Shown here: positions 35,784 through 45,626 of the stretch, piece after piece
Position numbering within the stretch: position 1 is the stretch's first letter
Layout of the letters: every line of letters begins with the position of its first letter
NCBI GenBank assembly: GCA_031269995.1
Contig: JAISYI010000020.1
Coordinates: 1 to 49,413, forward strand
Length of the DNA: 49,413 nt
Direction: 5' to 3'
Source of the DNA: Holosporaceae bacterium
GTDB taxonomy: Bacteria; Pseudomonadota; Alphaproteobacteria; UBA3830
Notes under the pieces: model-generated
Database searches by the model: none
Seen by the model: the letters and a program-made list of their open reading frames with translations, nothing else
Told to the model about the DNA's origin: nothing
Made by a program: the position numbers and the translations under genes

Positions 35784-36573
35784 ATAAGAATTCCCCCATG
35801 GAAGGGAACGGTCCAGAAGGTCGTCTTCCCCGTTCCGAGGAATTCAGTCCGGTGTCAGAATAAGCACTTGGGCTATTACTCCGATCCAGGATCTCCGGGA
35901 GATTCTCGTGCTGGGGTTCGGTTTCAGTGTTCTGCTGTGAATCGTGGCGAGTATCCTGATGATGTTGGTGGCCCTTAGCTAATTTTTTCGCAAGAGATTT
36001 AAGTTCCGAGAGTTCATGTTTAATAGCGTGGTAGTTTCCGAGTTTGGTCTCCGGATTCCCGCCCGAAGCCAGGCTATTGAAATGGTAGTTTATTTTCCTT
36101 AATTTATGCTTAATATGTGCCGAAAGCGTGTCGGTTCGACTTATCCCGGCGTGTACCGGGGTTCTAAAATTCTGGTGGTTGCGGTCACCCTCCGTCAGTC
36201 GGCTCTCCTGACTCGCCGCTTCATTAGGGTAAACATCTGCGCCCGGAACACCCGGTCTGCGTTCCCTACTTGTATTTTGCTGTTCACCTGACTCAGTGTT
36301 ATTTTCAGCCGTATTTTTTATGTAACGTATTTTCCCAGTGCCTCGGTCGACAACTATCGTACCCTGTTCGTTATTTTGCTCAATCACTTCTCCGTTACGC
36401 GAACTAGTATAGCTACATTCATATTTACCAGATCCAGTTTCATCAAGGCGTTCTGTACGTGTCAAAATCTCCTTCGTGTAGTCACCACTGTGCTCGCCCC
36501 CCGACTCTGCTTCAACAGCAAGCGACAAACAACATACTGATGCACATAGAACTCTTAAGCTCTGCAAAAACAT
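35773..36573 (-). CDS. Secreted polar low-complexity protein, unknown function
   Basis: 266 residues from ATG 36573. The GGAGGT five bases upstream decides this start; the ATG at 36585 contains that ribosome site. A signal peptide (MFLQSLRVLCASVCCLSLAVEA) is followed by a strongly hydrophilic chain rich in S, E, N, Q, H and R, with a predicted helical part (about residues 150-195, HKLRKINYHFNSL ... ELSELKSLAKKLAKG) and a histidine/glutamine-rich linker. There is no enzyme motif and no family I know. Its make-up suits an exported effector or surface protein. Neighbours are a gene-poor patch and the DUF2948 gene. Confidence 0.7.
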   Translation of the reverse strand: MFLQSLRVLCASVCCLSLAVEAESGGEHSGDYTKEILTRTERLDETGSGKYECSYTSSRNGEVIEQNNEQGTIVVDRGTGKIRYIKNTAENNTESGEQQNTSRERRPGVPGADVYPNEAASQESRLTEGDRNHQNFRTPVHAGISRTDTLSAHIKHKLRKINYHFNSLASGGNPETKLGNYHAIKHELSELKSLAKKLAKGHQHHQDTRHDSQQNTETEPQHENLPEILDRSNSPSAYSDTGLNSSERGRRPSGPFPSMGEFLFGL

Positions 36574-36643
36574 TGCTACCTCCATATCTCCAATGAAATA
36601 CCAATATACTTATCACCAAAAAATTAAAACTACACTAACATTT

Positions 36644-37087
36644 CTAGCTTAAATCATGGTGAACTGGAAGAGACAACGTTGGGTATTTAACATGCAAATC
36701 TTTCATATATACAAGGAGGCGATTTATTCCTACGCATATCTGCTTATTTCCTGAGAAAATCAGATTAATTTCAGTCGGAGAGGAATGCAGAGCCAATAGA
36801 TTTAAATAGCGATTCTCGGCCATATCTCCGTAAGTGCGGACATAATCAACGTTATAGATATACAACCCTGCATGCACTCGAAAGTGGCATTTTTCCCTGT
36901 CAAACGAGTTAATTGATTCCCAACAAAATCTATTTAATAGAAGACGCAGGCATTTTTTGTCCTCATGAAATGAGCGAAATGAGAAAGGAAGAATGGAGTC
37001 CTGCAGCAGAGCAGAAAGTATATCGCATTCCTCAAAGTTTTGCGCTTTTAAGGACAGACGCTCCTCCTGCATTACGTTATTCATCAT
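36644..37087 (-). CDS. DUF2948 family protein
   Basis: 147 residues. The pattern [25 protein letters not shown] ... [10 protein letters not shown] ... [18 protein letters not shown] ... LNLLALH ... [15 protein letters not shown] matches the alphaproteobacterial DUF2948 family, in which the start LRLLAxDxEDLxxISAxLQDA and the LLLNRFRWE block are typical. The function is unknown. It begins 3 bases after the rpoD stop, so it is probably read through from rpoD. ATG 37084 is an equal alternative start. Confidence 0.8.
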   Translation of the reverse strand: MMNNVMQEERLSLKAQNFEECDILSALLQDSILPFSFRSFHEDKKCLRLLLNRFCWESINSFDREKCHFRVHAGLYIYNVDYVRTYGDMAENRYLNLLALHSSPTEINLIFSGNKQICVGINRLLVYMKDLHVKYPTLSLPVHHDLS

Positions 37088-37090
37088 TCG

Positions 37091-38920
37091 TCAAGAATCT
37101 AGAAAGCTTTTGAGTTTTCGGGATCTGCTAGGGTGTTTGAGCTTTCGCAGAGCCTTGGCTTCGATCTGCCGGATACGCTCTCTGGTAACAGCAAACTGCT
37201 GTCCAACCTCCTCTAACGTATGGTCAGTGTTCATTCCTATACCAAAACGCATTCTAAGGACTCTCTCTTCGCGTGGAGTTAGACTAGCCAACACCATCGT
37301 TGTAGTTTCTCGTAAATTCGAATTAACGGCAGATTCCACTGGCTGCGCGATATTCTTGTCCTCGATAAAATCGCCCAGGTGCGAATCCTCCTCCTCTCCA
37401 CCTATTGGAGCTTCCAAGCTAATCGGCTCCTTTGCTATCTTAAGAACCTTGCGAACTTTCTCAATTGGCATATGTAGATGATCGGCAAGCTCCTCCGGAG
37501 TCGGCTCGCGGCCAATTTCGTTCAGCATCTGCCTCGAAGAGCGCACGATCTTGTTTATGGTTTCAATCATATGGACTGGGATACGGATAGTGCGTGCCTG
37601 ATCGGCGATGGAACGCGTTATAGCTTGCCTTATCCACCATGTGGCATAGGTGGAGAATTTATATCCTCGCTGATATTCGAACTTATCAACGGCTTTCATC
37701 AGACCGATGTTGCCCTCTTGGATCAAGTCCAAAAACTGTAGCCCGCGATTAGTATACTTCTTCGCTATTGATATGACTAATCTTAGATTTGCCTCGATCA
37801 TCTCTTTCTTTGCTCGACTGGTCTCGCGTTCTCCTCGCTGAACGTTGGAGACAATCTTCCGAAACGAAGCCACAGGTAAACGCGATTCTGCTTCTATGGA
37901 TTGCACCAGCTCTCTGTGAGTTTTGATTTCCCCTGAATCTGTCTCGAAAAATTTCCTCCAGGTGGTAAAGCGCGCCATAGATGAAGCCCAAAAGGGATCC
38001 GTTTCATTCCCATAGTAATGCTTAAAGAAAGAATCGCGATTAACTCCGCAGTCCTGGGCAAACTTCAGCAATAACGTTTCGCTTTTGATAAGTTTTCGGT
38101 TTAGAGCGTACAATTCTTCACATAGATCAGCCACGGCCTTCGGAGTAATGTTCAGCGAATGAACCACTGAGATGAGTTCCTCCCTATGTGCATGAAAAGG
38201 CTTTTTTTCCTTTTCACTATGCAAAGCAATGGCTTTCTCCAAAAGAGCTAGAATTTCTGGAAGCATTTTCTCTTCGTCAGCGCAAACTTCACCGTCCAAG
38301 GAGTCGCCAGCGAGATCATCCCCCGAATCCTGCGTACCATCCTCTTTTTCAGTATCACGTTCATTCTCAGCGAAAACGCCGCTACCAATATCAATCTGGA
38401 CGATATCCCGTAGCATAATCGTGTGTTGTATTAAGCCATCAATCCACTGCTGGAATTTTTCGAAAGTCCTGGGACTTTCACTCAATCCATTAAGGACTTC
38501 GAAATAACCATGCTCTATCTTCTTGGCAAGCTCCACCTCCCCATCCCTAGATAGCAGCTCCACGCTCCCCATTTCCCGCAGATACAGACGAACTGGATCG
38601 TCCGTTCTTAGAAGATCGTCATCGGAGTTCTGAGTCGTCTCCGGCTGTACCGTAGTATCCTCTTTAACGGCAAGTGTCTCCGCATCCTCCGTTTCAACGA
38701 GCTGTATGCTCATGTCGGAAATGCTGGCTATGGCCATGTCTATCTTTTCAGTGGAAAATTTTTCCTTCGGTAAAGCGTCATTCAATTCATCATAAGTAAT
38801 ATATCCACGCTCCCTACCCAAAGCAAGTAATCTCCTAAGCACCTGCTCAGAGTCCTCGTGTGAATTTCCAGGAGCTGGATTCTCGTTTTGTATTAGTAGG
38901 GATATAGAATCCTCCGCCAT
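37091..38920 (-). CDS. rpoD: RNA polymerase primary sigma factor RpoD (sigma-70)
   Basis: Housekeeping sigma factor of 609 residues. Region 1.1 opens the protein, region 1.2 reads [19 protein letters not shown] (about residue 105), and an acidic non-conserved region separates it from region 2. Region 2 is [21 protein letters not shown] ... [19 protein letters not shown], with the -10 contacts intact. Region 4 ends with [26 protein letters not shown], which binds the -35. It follows dnaG by 9 bases. The dnaG-rpoD pair is conserved in many proteobacteria. Confidence 0.97.
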   Translation of the reverse strand: MAEDSISLLIQNENPAPGNSHEDSEQVLRRLLALGRERGYITYDELNDALPKEKFSTEKIDMAIASISDMSIQLVETEDAETLAVKEDTTVQPETTQNSDDDLLRTDDPVRLYLREMGSVELLSRDGEVELAKKIEHGYFEVLNGLSESPRTFEKFQQWIDGLIQHTIMLRDIVQIDIGSGVFAENERDTEKEDGTQDSGDDLAGDSLDGEVCADEEKMLPEILALLEKAIALHSEKEKKPFHAHREELISVVHSLNITPKAVADLCEELYALNRKLIKSETLLLKFAQDCGVNRDSFFKHYYGNETDPFWASSMARFTTWRKFFETDSGEIKTHRELVQSIEAESRLPVASFRKIVSNVQRGERETSRAKKEMIEANLRLVISIAKKYTNRGLQFLDLIQEGNIGLMKAVDKFEYQRGYKFSTYATWWIRQAITRSIADQARTIRIPVHMIETINKIVRSSRQMLNEIGREPTPEELADHLHMPIEKVRKVLKIAKEPISLEAPIGGEEEDSHLGDFIEDKNIAQPVESAVNSNLRETTTMVLASLTPREERVLRMRFGIGMNTDHTLEEVGQQFAVTRERIRQIEAKALRKLKHPSRSRKLKSFLDS

Positions 38921-38929
38921 AAGCGCCTC

Positions 38930-40666
38930 CTATTTCTGTGTCCGAGAAATAATTTCCTGCTTTAGAGCCTTTAGCCTTCGCCAATCACTCTCCAAAAACG
39001 ATGATTTTAGATTAGAAGTCGCCATTTGTAAATCTGCGATAATTGAGGGATTCGCGTGATATCTGTCCATTAAACTATACCACCCTTTGATAGCCTCCTC
39101 ATCCGTTGTTTTGTCGCAGGAAAATTTTGCGTGCAACTCTGCATCTTCCATTTCTTTTGCATACTTCTCTTTGAGAGACAACATGATTTCAATATATTCC
39201 TTACTTTCTCCATTCTGACCATAGCAGTCTAGAATTTGATCTTTTAGCCTTCGTAGCTGAAAATTTTCTGGTTCTAATTGTGCAAGACTTTCGATAACCT
39301 TACCGACAATATGGGGATGATTTAGCAGTGTAACAATAAATATTTTCTCCAATTTTTCTTGAACGGAGACTACTGGACGAATATTTTCTTTTCTCGCGAT
39401 AGAATTGGATTTCTGTAGGTAGAGTCCCTGTTCTTTTCGCTTTATCGACTGAATATAAAGCTTTTTTACAGAAACGTCCGGAATAGTATGCACCTTGTTC
39501 AGAAGCATTTTTACTATGGCGGCTTTCTGTTCCGGAGTTTCGGATGGATAAAGCAGAAATGCTCCCTCCCACACCCATTCGGACAAAGGCATTGCATTAG
39601 ACAGAGCGTTTCTAATGGCATCCGACTGTCCAGAGAAAACAAGTTGATCTGGATCTGATCCCTGAGGTAGCCTGGCGAACCTAAAGGATTTACCCGCCCT
39701 GAGAGACAATAGGATTTTATCCACCCATCTGTAGGATGCACAAACGCCTGCGCTATCGCCATCAAGTGATATGATAGGACTATCGCATACATTCCAGCAC
39801 ATATTAATGTGGCTTTCGCTTATCGAGGTTCCCAATGAAGCCACAGCCCCATCAAATCCAGCCTGATGGAGGGATATTACATCTAAATAACCCTCAACCA
39901 AGACTATTTCGCGGATTTTGCTTCTCTTCGCCAGGAAATATCCATAGAGGTGATCGCTTTTGGTGAAGACATTCGTTTCGGGAGAGTTGATATACTTGGC
40001 AGAATCGTCTTTACCAAGGATACGTCCACCAAACCCAACGCATTTCCCCACGCTATTTAGGATAGGAAACATCAGACGGCCAGCGTAGCGGTTAACCATC
40101 CCATTGCACTGCTTGGATCTGCGATAAACTCCAGTTTTTAGCAAAGTATCGTCGGAAATGCCTTGATTTCGAAGATATCTGAGCAATTCATCTCCATGGG
40201 GAGCAAATCCTAGTTGAAATTTTTCCGCGGATTCCTGAGAAATTCCCCTGGATTTCAAATAGACATGAGCGTTTTCTCCTATCGGCACAGCTAACTGTTT
40301 CACAAACCAATTCTTTATTTCTACCATTGCATCGTAGACTGGCTTATACGGATCCGAGATGATTTTTCCCCTGTGCGGCAATGGGATGCCGTACAAGTGA
40401 GCAAGATATTCCACTGCTTCGCTAAAACTTACTTTGTCAAAATCCTGCACAAAATTAATAACGTCTCCGTGAACCCCACATCCGAAGCAATAGTAGTATC
40501 CTCTGTCGGAATCAATTTTGAGGGATCCTGTCTTTTCGCTGTGAAAAGGACAGAGCCCAAACCAGTCTCTCCCAGATCTGCGCAGACGGATTCTGCTGGA
40601 AACAACATCTATAATGGAGACCTTACTTTTCAGAAGTTCAAGAAATTCCCGGTCCATATTTCTCAT
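38930..40666 (-). CDS. dnaG: DNA primase DnaG
   Basis: Makes RNA primers at replication forks (578 residues). The N-terminal CHC2 zinc domain is CPFHSEKTGSLKI ... YYCFGCGVHGDVINFV. The catalytic core has VGFGGRILGKDDSAKYINSPE, the TOPRIM glutamate in VLVEGYLDVISLHQAGF and the D-x-D block SLDGDSAG. The C-terminal helicase-binding domain is divergent, as usual. Its start overlaps the end of the phosphomannomutase gene by 29 bases. ATG 40657 is an alternative start. Confidence 0.95.
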   Translation of the reverse strand: MRNMDREFLELLKSKVSIIDVVSSRIRLRRSGRDWFGLCPFHSEKTGSLKIDSDRGYYYCFGCGVHGDVINFVQDFDKVSFSEAVEYLAHLYGIPLPHRGKIISDPYKPVYDAMVEIKNWFVKQLAVPIGENAHVYLKSRGISQESAEKFQLGFAPHGDELLRYLRNQGISDDTLLKTGVYRRSKQCNGMVNRYAGRLMFPILNSVGKCVGFGGRILGKDDSAKYINSPETNVFTKSDHLYGYFLAKRSKIREIVLVEGYLDVISLHQAGFDGAVASLGTSISESHINMCWNVCDSPIISLDGDSAGVCASYRWVDKILLSLRAGKSFRFARLPQGSDPDQLVFSGQSDAIRNALSNAMPLSEWVWEGAFLLYPSETPEQKAAIVKMLLNKVHTIPDVSVKKLYIQSIKRKEQGLYLQKSNSIARKENIRPVVSVQEKLEKIFIVTLLNHPHIVGKVIESLAQLEPENFQLRRLKDQILDCYGQNGESKEYIEIMLSLKEKYAKEMEDAELHAKFSCDKTTDEEAIKGWYSLMDRYHANPSIIADLQMATSNLKSSFLESDWRRLKALKQEIISRTQK

Positions 40667-42095
40667 CTTTTAGAATTGCCGTAATATTTTTTACACTACT
40701 AGCCAGATAAGCAGCGATTTTTTCCTTGAGTTTTTCCATATCTTGGGGTGAATTGGCTTCTATCCGCAGCGACAGTGCACTTTGCGTATTCGATGCACGA
40801 AGTAACCACCATCCGCCATCACTAGTAACCCTAACTCCATCCATCTCAATTAAATCAGCCTCTTCTTCCTCTAATTTATGCTTAATAGCATTTACGATAT
40901 TAAATTTTTTCCCCTCTTCACAAAAAATGCGAATCTCTGGTGTTATGTATCCATAGGGAAGGTTATTGAAAGCTCCTTTATTTTCGCTAGCGATTTCTAA
41001 ACATCGCAGTGCCGCGTAGATACCGTCGTCGAACCCAAACCATCGATCTCCAAAGAAGAAGTGTCCACTCATCTCGCCGGCGAGGAGAGCTCTGCTGCTT
41101 TTCATCCGCATTTTAATGAAAGAATGGCCGGATCTTTCCATAATTCCAATTCCTCCGCTTCCTCTTATTGTATTGAATAATCTATTGCAGGATTTTATGT
41201 CAGCGATTACCTGGGCCCCGGGATTTTTTCTGAGAAAATCCTTTGCAAGTACCTCCAAAACCTGATCACTAAACAGCAACCTACCACTTGAATCGATAAC
41301 TGCCAGCCTATCCCCATCGCTATCGAATCCAAATCCAATGTCAAATCCATTATACAGCACAAATTTCGATAGATATTCAACATTCTCCGCCACTACTGGA
41401 TCAGGAGGTCTGTTTGGGAAGTTTCCATCAATTTCTTCAAAAAGAAGATGGTGCTTTCCTGGAATAGCCTTTGTTATTGCTTTAATAGCATTACTAGTCG
41501 CGCCATTTCCTATATCCCACGCGACCTTGAGGTCACTAGAAAAATGAAAACCATCAAGAATATCGGCAACATAGTTGGGAAATACCTTGTTCAGGATAAC
41601 TTCGCGGCCGCTCTTATCAATGAAATCCTTGTTTTTCACTACATTTCCAAGCGCCTTTAAATCATCTCCATAAAAAGGATCCATTCCCAGCATAAATTTG
41701 AATCCATTGTGCTGCGGAGGGTTATGAGAGCCAGTTACCATGACTCCTGCATCAAGATTAAGTTTATAGACTCCATAGTACATCATTGGCGTATGGCATA
41801 GCCCAAGCGATATTACCTCCATTCCCGCGCTTGCCAGCCCTTTTGTTAGACTTTGGCACAAAGCGTTTGAGGACTTTCTGCAGTCTTTCCCAACACACAC
41901 TGTTTTCAGCCCGCGTCGCGCCATAATAGTCCCAAACGCCCTGCCTATATCATAGGCACAATCTTCAAAAAGATCTTCTCCGAAAATTCCACGTATATCG
42001 TAGTCGCGCAGGATTTCCGGAGACAAGGAATGCCGCGTTTCCTCAGCTTCTTCATCCATACAAAGAAGCTCCCTTATTTTTCTGATAACACTCAT
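40638..42095 (-). CDS. manB: Phosphomannomutase/phosphoglucomutase
   Basis: Alpha-D-phosphohexomutase of 485 residues that interconverts 1- and 6-phosphates of glucose or mannose, feeding surface polysaccharide and LPS synthesis. The phosphoserine loop is VMVTGSHNPPQHNGFK (S123), the metal loop is GFDSDGDRLAVID, and the sugar loop is GEMSGHFFFGDRWFGFDDG. The C-terminal phosphate loop lies near LRASNTQSALSLRIEA (R-x-S-N-T). The AlgC-like arrangement fits dual specificity, but the real substrate cannot be read. It heads the leftward unit with dnaG and rpoD. Confidence 0.92.
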   Translation of the reverse strand: MSVIRKIRELLCMDEEAEETRHSLSPEILRDYDIRGIFGEDLFEDCAYDIGRAFGTIMARRGLKTVCVGKDCRKSSNALCQSLTKGLASAGMEVISLGLCHTPMMYYGVYKLNLDAGVMVTGSHNPPQHNGFKFMLGMDPFYGDDLKALGNVVKNKDFIDKSGREVILNKVFPNYVADILDGFHFSSDLKVAWDIGNGATSNAIKAITKAIPGKHHLLFEEIDGNFPNRPPDPVVAENVEYLSKFVLYNGFDIGFGFDSDGDRLAVIDSSGRLLFSDQVLEVLAKDFLRKNPGAQVIADIKSCNRLFNTIRGSGGIGIMERSGHSFIKMRMKSSRALLAGEMSGHFFFGDRWFGFDDGIYAALRCLEIASENKGAFNNLPYGYITPEIRIFCEEGKKFNIVNAIKHKLEEEEADLIEMDGVRVTSDGGWWLLRASNTQSALSLRIEANSPQDMEKLKEKIAAYLASSVKNITAILKDEKYGPGIS

Positions 42096-42122
42096 CTGTG
42101 TATCCTAAACAGAGCAGTCTTG

Positions 42123-42128
42123 ATTATA
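42123..42128 (-). promoter_or_regulatory. Candidate -10 element of the manB-dnaG-rpoD unit
   Basis: On the minus strand a perfect TATAAT lies about 28 bases before the manB ATG, so the start site would be near 42116. The -35 region is a C/T-rich stretch with no good hexamer. Confidence 0.4.
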
Positions 42129-42219
42129 CACAAAAAAAGAGGGAAACGGAAAATGCTCAATTTTTTCTTTACTTTTTTGTGTTTTGATCAACCGCGAGAA
42201 TAATCGTGGGAATTTTGTG

Positions 42220-43758
42220 ATGTACAAGTGTGGGACCTTGGCTAGAGCGCTTGCGACCATCGTATTGATGTCCATGGTCCAAGCTATGAACAGTGGTCCT
42301 GCGGAACGGAAACAATCATCGCAACGGAAGCTCTCCCCAGAAACGATGGCCCCTCCTGGTGCTCGTCCTTCCGCACCTGGAAAGTCCGGACAACCAGGAC
42401 AGGACGAAGGAGATGAGGGATATTTCCCATTTGTGCAAAGCAGCGAAGTACTCAATCCAGAAAGCGTCGTTGGTGTAATCTTTAAGCCAGGCAAAAAAGT
42501 AGAGCTATCCAACGAGAAAACCTACTATGTAACGCAGTTAAATAACGAAGAATTTAATTTTTCCGATCAAAATTCTTTTAAAAAGCATCCAAAACTTATT
42601 AGTGCCGAGTTTAACGGGTTGTCGCTTAGTCGAGACTCTTTGGAAAATATTATCAAATACATACCAGATGCATTGAAAAGCCTTTTGGTGCATTCATGCG
42701 TAATCAAAGAGTCATACTACGAATTGTTAGCCGACCTCGTAAAAAGGCGCCCAGACTTGATAACCTTCAGCATAGTAGATACCGAGGCATCAGCTGAATC
42801 TCTGATTAAGCTACTGACTGCATTGCAGAATTGCAAAAAATTGCAATTTCTCCGAATTGTTATTGGAGAGATTAGTAAAGATGTACTCGAAATCGTAGCC
42901 TCCATCCTAGAGGAATGTTCTGCAACACTGAAGGAGTTTTCATTCGGGTGTATTTCGCATGACGGAGATAGCGAAACCTCACAGAAACTTATGGAAGCGA
43001 TAGGAAAAGCATCCAAATTGACAAAACTAGAATTTTCTATCCTATCAGCGACTGATGCGGAGTTGGAGTCGTTCTCTAGCGCGGTCGGCGAGCTCCAAAA
43101 ATTACGAGCATTGCAGCTATTCATTGGAGGAATAGCTGAGCATGATCATATCAAACTGTTTGAAGCGGCAGAGACATTCCAAAAATCCCTAGAAAAGCAA
43201 AGGGATCTAGAGTCATTGGACATTTCTTCGATGAATTTGCCTGGCGATATAATGCAGCTATGGATGCAGGCGCTTCAACAGGAAATTCATAAATTGAAGA
43301 CCCTGAATATATCTGGAAATACCTTAGACGAGAAGAGCGCAGAATTTCTATCCTCGACTCTTTCCAGTAATCGTGAGCTTAGTATTTTTATCGCAAACGA
43401 TTGTGGAATAGATGATAAGGTATTGAACGCTACCTTTAAGAACTTAAAAAACAGCGGACTAGAGCAAATATATTTGAGCAGAAACCATATAGAAAAGAGC
43501 GCCGCTAGTATTCCATTTTCAGAATTGCCGAACCTGCTGCTTATTGATCTTTCACACAATAAAATGCAATATGAAGATGCCTTTGCGCTTATTCAGAAAA
43601 CTCCGGATAGCCAAAAATTGTCGCTTGTCAATTTGGAAGGACTCGAAAACGGAGCAATGGACACCGTTGCGCTGAAGATTTGGTTCGACGACCTCGAAAC
43701 CTGGAAATATCAGTATCTTCCAAATCGACAGATTGTGTATCTTGGTCTCGGTGGTTAG
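42220..43758 (+). CDS. Secreted leucine-rich-repeat protein (putative effector)
   Basis: 512 residues from ATG 42220 (GGGA about 9 bases upstream). A signal peptide (MYKCGTLARALATIVLMSMVQA) is followed by a proline/glycine-rich linker (about residues 40-70, APPGARPSAPGKSGQPGQDEG). A long run of LRR units of the ribonuclease-inhibitor type follows, about 28 residues each, for example LKTLNISGNTLDEKSAEFLSS and LEQIYLSRNHIEKSAA and LLLIDLSHNKM. This LRR type is common in eukaryotes and in effectors of intracellular bacteria, and works by protein binding. No enzyme domain is seen. A TTG at 42184 would bury the signal peptide behind 12 residues. An isolated rightward gene. Confidence 0.82.
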   Translation: MYKCGTLARALATIVLMSMVQAMNSGPAERKQSSQRKLSPETMAPPGARPSAPGKSGQPGQDEGDEGYFPFVQSSEVLNPESVVGVIFKPGKKVELSNEKTYYVTQLNNEEFNFSDQNSFKKHPKLISAEFNGLSLSRDSLENIIKYIPDALKSLLVHSCVIKESYYELLADLVKRRPDLITFSIVDTEASAESLIKLLTALQNCKKLQFLRIVIGEISKDVLEIVASILEECSATLKEFSFGCISHDGDSETSQKLMEAIGKASKLTKLEFSILSATDAELESFSSAVGELQKLRALQLFIGGIAEHDHIKLFEAAETFQKSLEKQRDLESLDISSMNLPGDIMQLWMQALQQEIHKLKTLNISGNTLDEKSAEFLSSTLSSNRELSIFIANDCGIDDKVLNATFKNLKNSGLEQIYLSRNHIEKSAASIPFSELPNLLLIDLSHNKMQYEDAFALIQKTPDSQKLSLVNLEGLENGAMDTVALKIWFDDLETWKYQYLPNRQIVYLGLGG

Positions 43759-43841
43759 TCTTGAGAAGAAGGATACTTTAAAGTTCGGAAATGGAAACAT
43801 CGAACTGAAAAATCTACCATCAGTATTTTTTTCTTTTACTA

Positions 43842-43954
43842 GGTTCTGTTAGAAAATTTCTAATTTTGCTTATAAATCAATGTGTTGTGCAATACAGCCT
43901 AATTCAATTGAGCGCTGAAATTTCAGGGCTTCTATAAAATACGCTAACAGAATC
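43842..43954. mobile_element. MITE-like element, 113 bp
   Basis: Terminal inverted repeats GGTTCTGTTAG (43842-43852) and CTAACAGAATC (43944-43954) match at 10 of 11 positions. Inside are copy 2 of the 26-base repeat and a central palindrome (43911-43930, AGCGCTGAAATTTCAGGGCT, one mismatch). There is no coding capacity. No clear target duplication was seen. It lies 83 bases after the LRR gene. The TIR start is reminiscent of IS6-type ends, which is a weak analogy. Confidence 0.55.
43855..43880 (+). repeat. Copy 2 of the dispersed 26-base repeat
   Basis: Matches 35758-35783 at 24 of 26 bases, the differences being two C/T changes. It lies just inside the left terminal repeat of the MITE-like element. 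Confidence 0.6.
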
Positions 43955-44002
43955 ATTAATAAGCGTACTTGCACTAAACAATGTCCCTTCGCCCCATATC
44001 TC

Positions 44003-44341
44003 TTACAACTTCTCGCCCCCCAAAATATGTACATGGAAATGTGCAACTTCTTGACCAGAGTCTGAACCGATATTGCTCATTATGCGATAGCCTGTCTGAA
44101 CAACGTTGAGTATATCTGCCACCTTAGATACTGCAAAAAAAAAGTTTCCCACTTCTTCCATGGGCGCTCTAGACATAAAATCTCCGAAGTCTGAGTACAA
44201 CCCCTTGGTAATTACCTGCGCATGCACTTTCTTCTGTGGATGAATATCATAGAAAGACAAAGACACATTATCTTCATATATTATATCTGCTGGAATTTCT
44301 CTCTGCAAAATTTTATAAAACACATTGTTTTTATCATACAT
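44003..44341 (-). CDS. HIT family (histidine triad) nucleotide-binding protein
   Basis: 112 residues from ATG 44341, chosen because GAGG lies six bases upstream and because HIT proteins begin this way (NNVFYKILQREIPADIIYED). The triad is H101-F-H103-V-H105 in HFHVHILGG, and FYDIHPQKKVHAQVITK fits the HINT branch (usually DIxPxAPxHxLVIPK). It would hydrolyse or bind nucleoside phosphoramidates. A longer frame up to 44458 exists but adds sequence unlike the family. The physiological substrate is unknown. Confidence 0.9.
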   Translation of the reverse strand: MYDKNNVFYKILQREIPADIIYEDNVSLSFYDIHPQKKVHAQVITKGLYSDFGDFMSRAPMEEVGNFFFAVSKVADILNVVQTGYRIMSNIGSDSGQEVAHFHVHILGGEKL

Positions 44342-44507
44342 GCTCAACCTCACTAAACTGCATATTGTGCCGATGTTATTCGCGAAAAACAAGAGGTACC
44401 GCTTCTCATATAACGTCCTATAACGAACCTCTCCTGCCCGAATTCCCCTAATTTTCACAATTCCAAGTATTTTTGAGGATAATTTGCTCTAACTTCCCTC
44501 ACACTTA

Positions 44508-45419
44508 CTAGTCTTCGTCTGGCATGACTTTAACAATTGCATCGATTTTTTCAACCACTTTCTGCAGTTCAGTCTCTGCTGTTTGGCTTATTTTTGTTGC
44601 CTGAATGAAAGAAATATGCGGATCAACCATCACCACTGCTTCTACGTATTTCTTCATTCCTGCTGATCTTGTTTTCAGCATTTGGATCCGTTTTACACCA
44701 TCAACGGATTTTATAACATGTAAAATTTTTTCTCGCATGTTGGCCGGTAGAGCTTCGTCCATTAAATCTATAATAGCGCTTCTCAGAATTTGAAAAGCAC
44801 TATATAGAACGTATCCTCCAACAATTGCACCACATATTACGTCCATATAGGCAAAAAATCTCGATATTAGCATGGATACTATAATACATATATTCATAAG
44901 AAAATCCGACAGATAGTGCAGGGAATCACCTTTAACAAGAACGGAATCCGTTTTTCTAGCAGTATATTTCTGAAAGTACACCAGCTGATATACAGCAAAG
45001 CACGAGATGACCATCACGGCGATTCCAATATTCTCATTGGTTATTGATTTAGGTTCAATAAAAACTTCATAGGCCTCCACAAATATCATGACACCGGAAT
45101 AGATTACTAGCAGACACTGAAATAAGGCAATTAATCCTTCCACTTTCTCATGGCCATAGTTATGGTTTCTGTCGAAAGAAACTGAAGAGAAAAGAAGGGC
45201 ATGGTAGGCTATAAACGACGTAAGAGCGTCTAAAATAGAATCGTTCATTGAGGCACGCATGGAAATAGAGTCCGTCATCTGCCAGGCGCCAAATTTTAGT
45301 GCAATTAAAAAGATAGAGGTTATTACCCCAAGAATGACTGACTTTCCCGCTAGCTCTGTATGAGCACACTCTCTAAAACGCGCGTCTAGTAATCTATCAA
45401 ACAATTTTACTTCGAACAA
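44508..45419 (-). CDS. Cation diffusion facilitator family efflux protein (FieF-like)
   Basis: Inner membrane metal/proton antiporter of 303 residues with six helices and a C-terminal cytoplasmic domain. The metal-site residues are seen in NDSILDALTSF (D-x3-D pair, helix 2) and GDSLHYLSDFLMN (H-x3-D, helix 5). The loop HNYGHEKVEGL matches the FieF HxFGHxKxE pattern. The C-terminal domain with VVMVDPHISFIQA is the dimeric ferredoxin-like fold. It may export Fe2+, Zn2+ or Mn2+; the sequence does not decide. About 50 bases separate its start codon from the end of no other gene, so it seems to be a single-gene unit. Confidence 0.9.
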   Translation of the reverse strand: MFEVKLFDRLLDARFRECAHTELAGKSVILGVITSIFLIALKFGAWQMTDSISMRASMNDSILDALTSFIAYHALLFSSVSFDRNHNYGHEKVEGLIALFQCLLVIYSGVMIFVEAYEVFIEPKSITNENIGIAVMVISCFAVYQLVYFQKYTARKTDSVLVKGDSLHYLSDFLMNICIIVSMLISRFFAYMDVICGAIVGGYVLYSAFQILRSAIIDLMDEALPANMREKILHVIKSVDGVKRIQMLKTRSAGMKKYVEAVVMVDPHISFIQATKISQTAETELQKVVEKIDAIVKVMPDED

Positions 45420-45626
45420 CGCAACGATTCCCTAAACTGCAGAAGAAAATATACAGATAATAACGTTTTTGCAACCTCTTTTGCACTTATGCTGTGTGAA
45501 GCTCAATGGATATTTCTCAAAACAATATCGTTTTGTATTTATATAATTCATATTTAGAGTGAACCTGATTACTTGAAAAAAAAAATAAAATTGTTAATGT
45601 AGCACCATTAGCTGGATGGATCTGTA

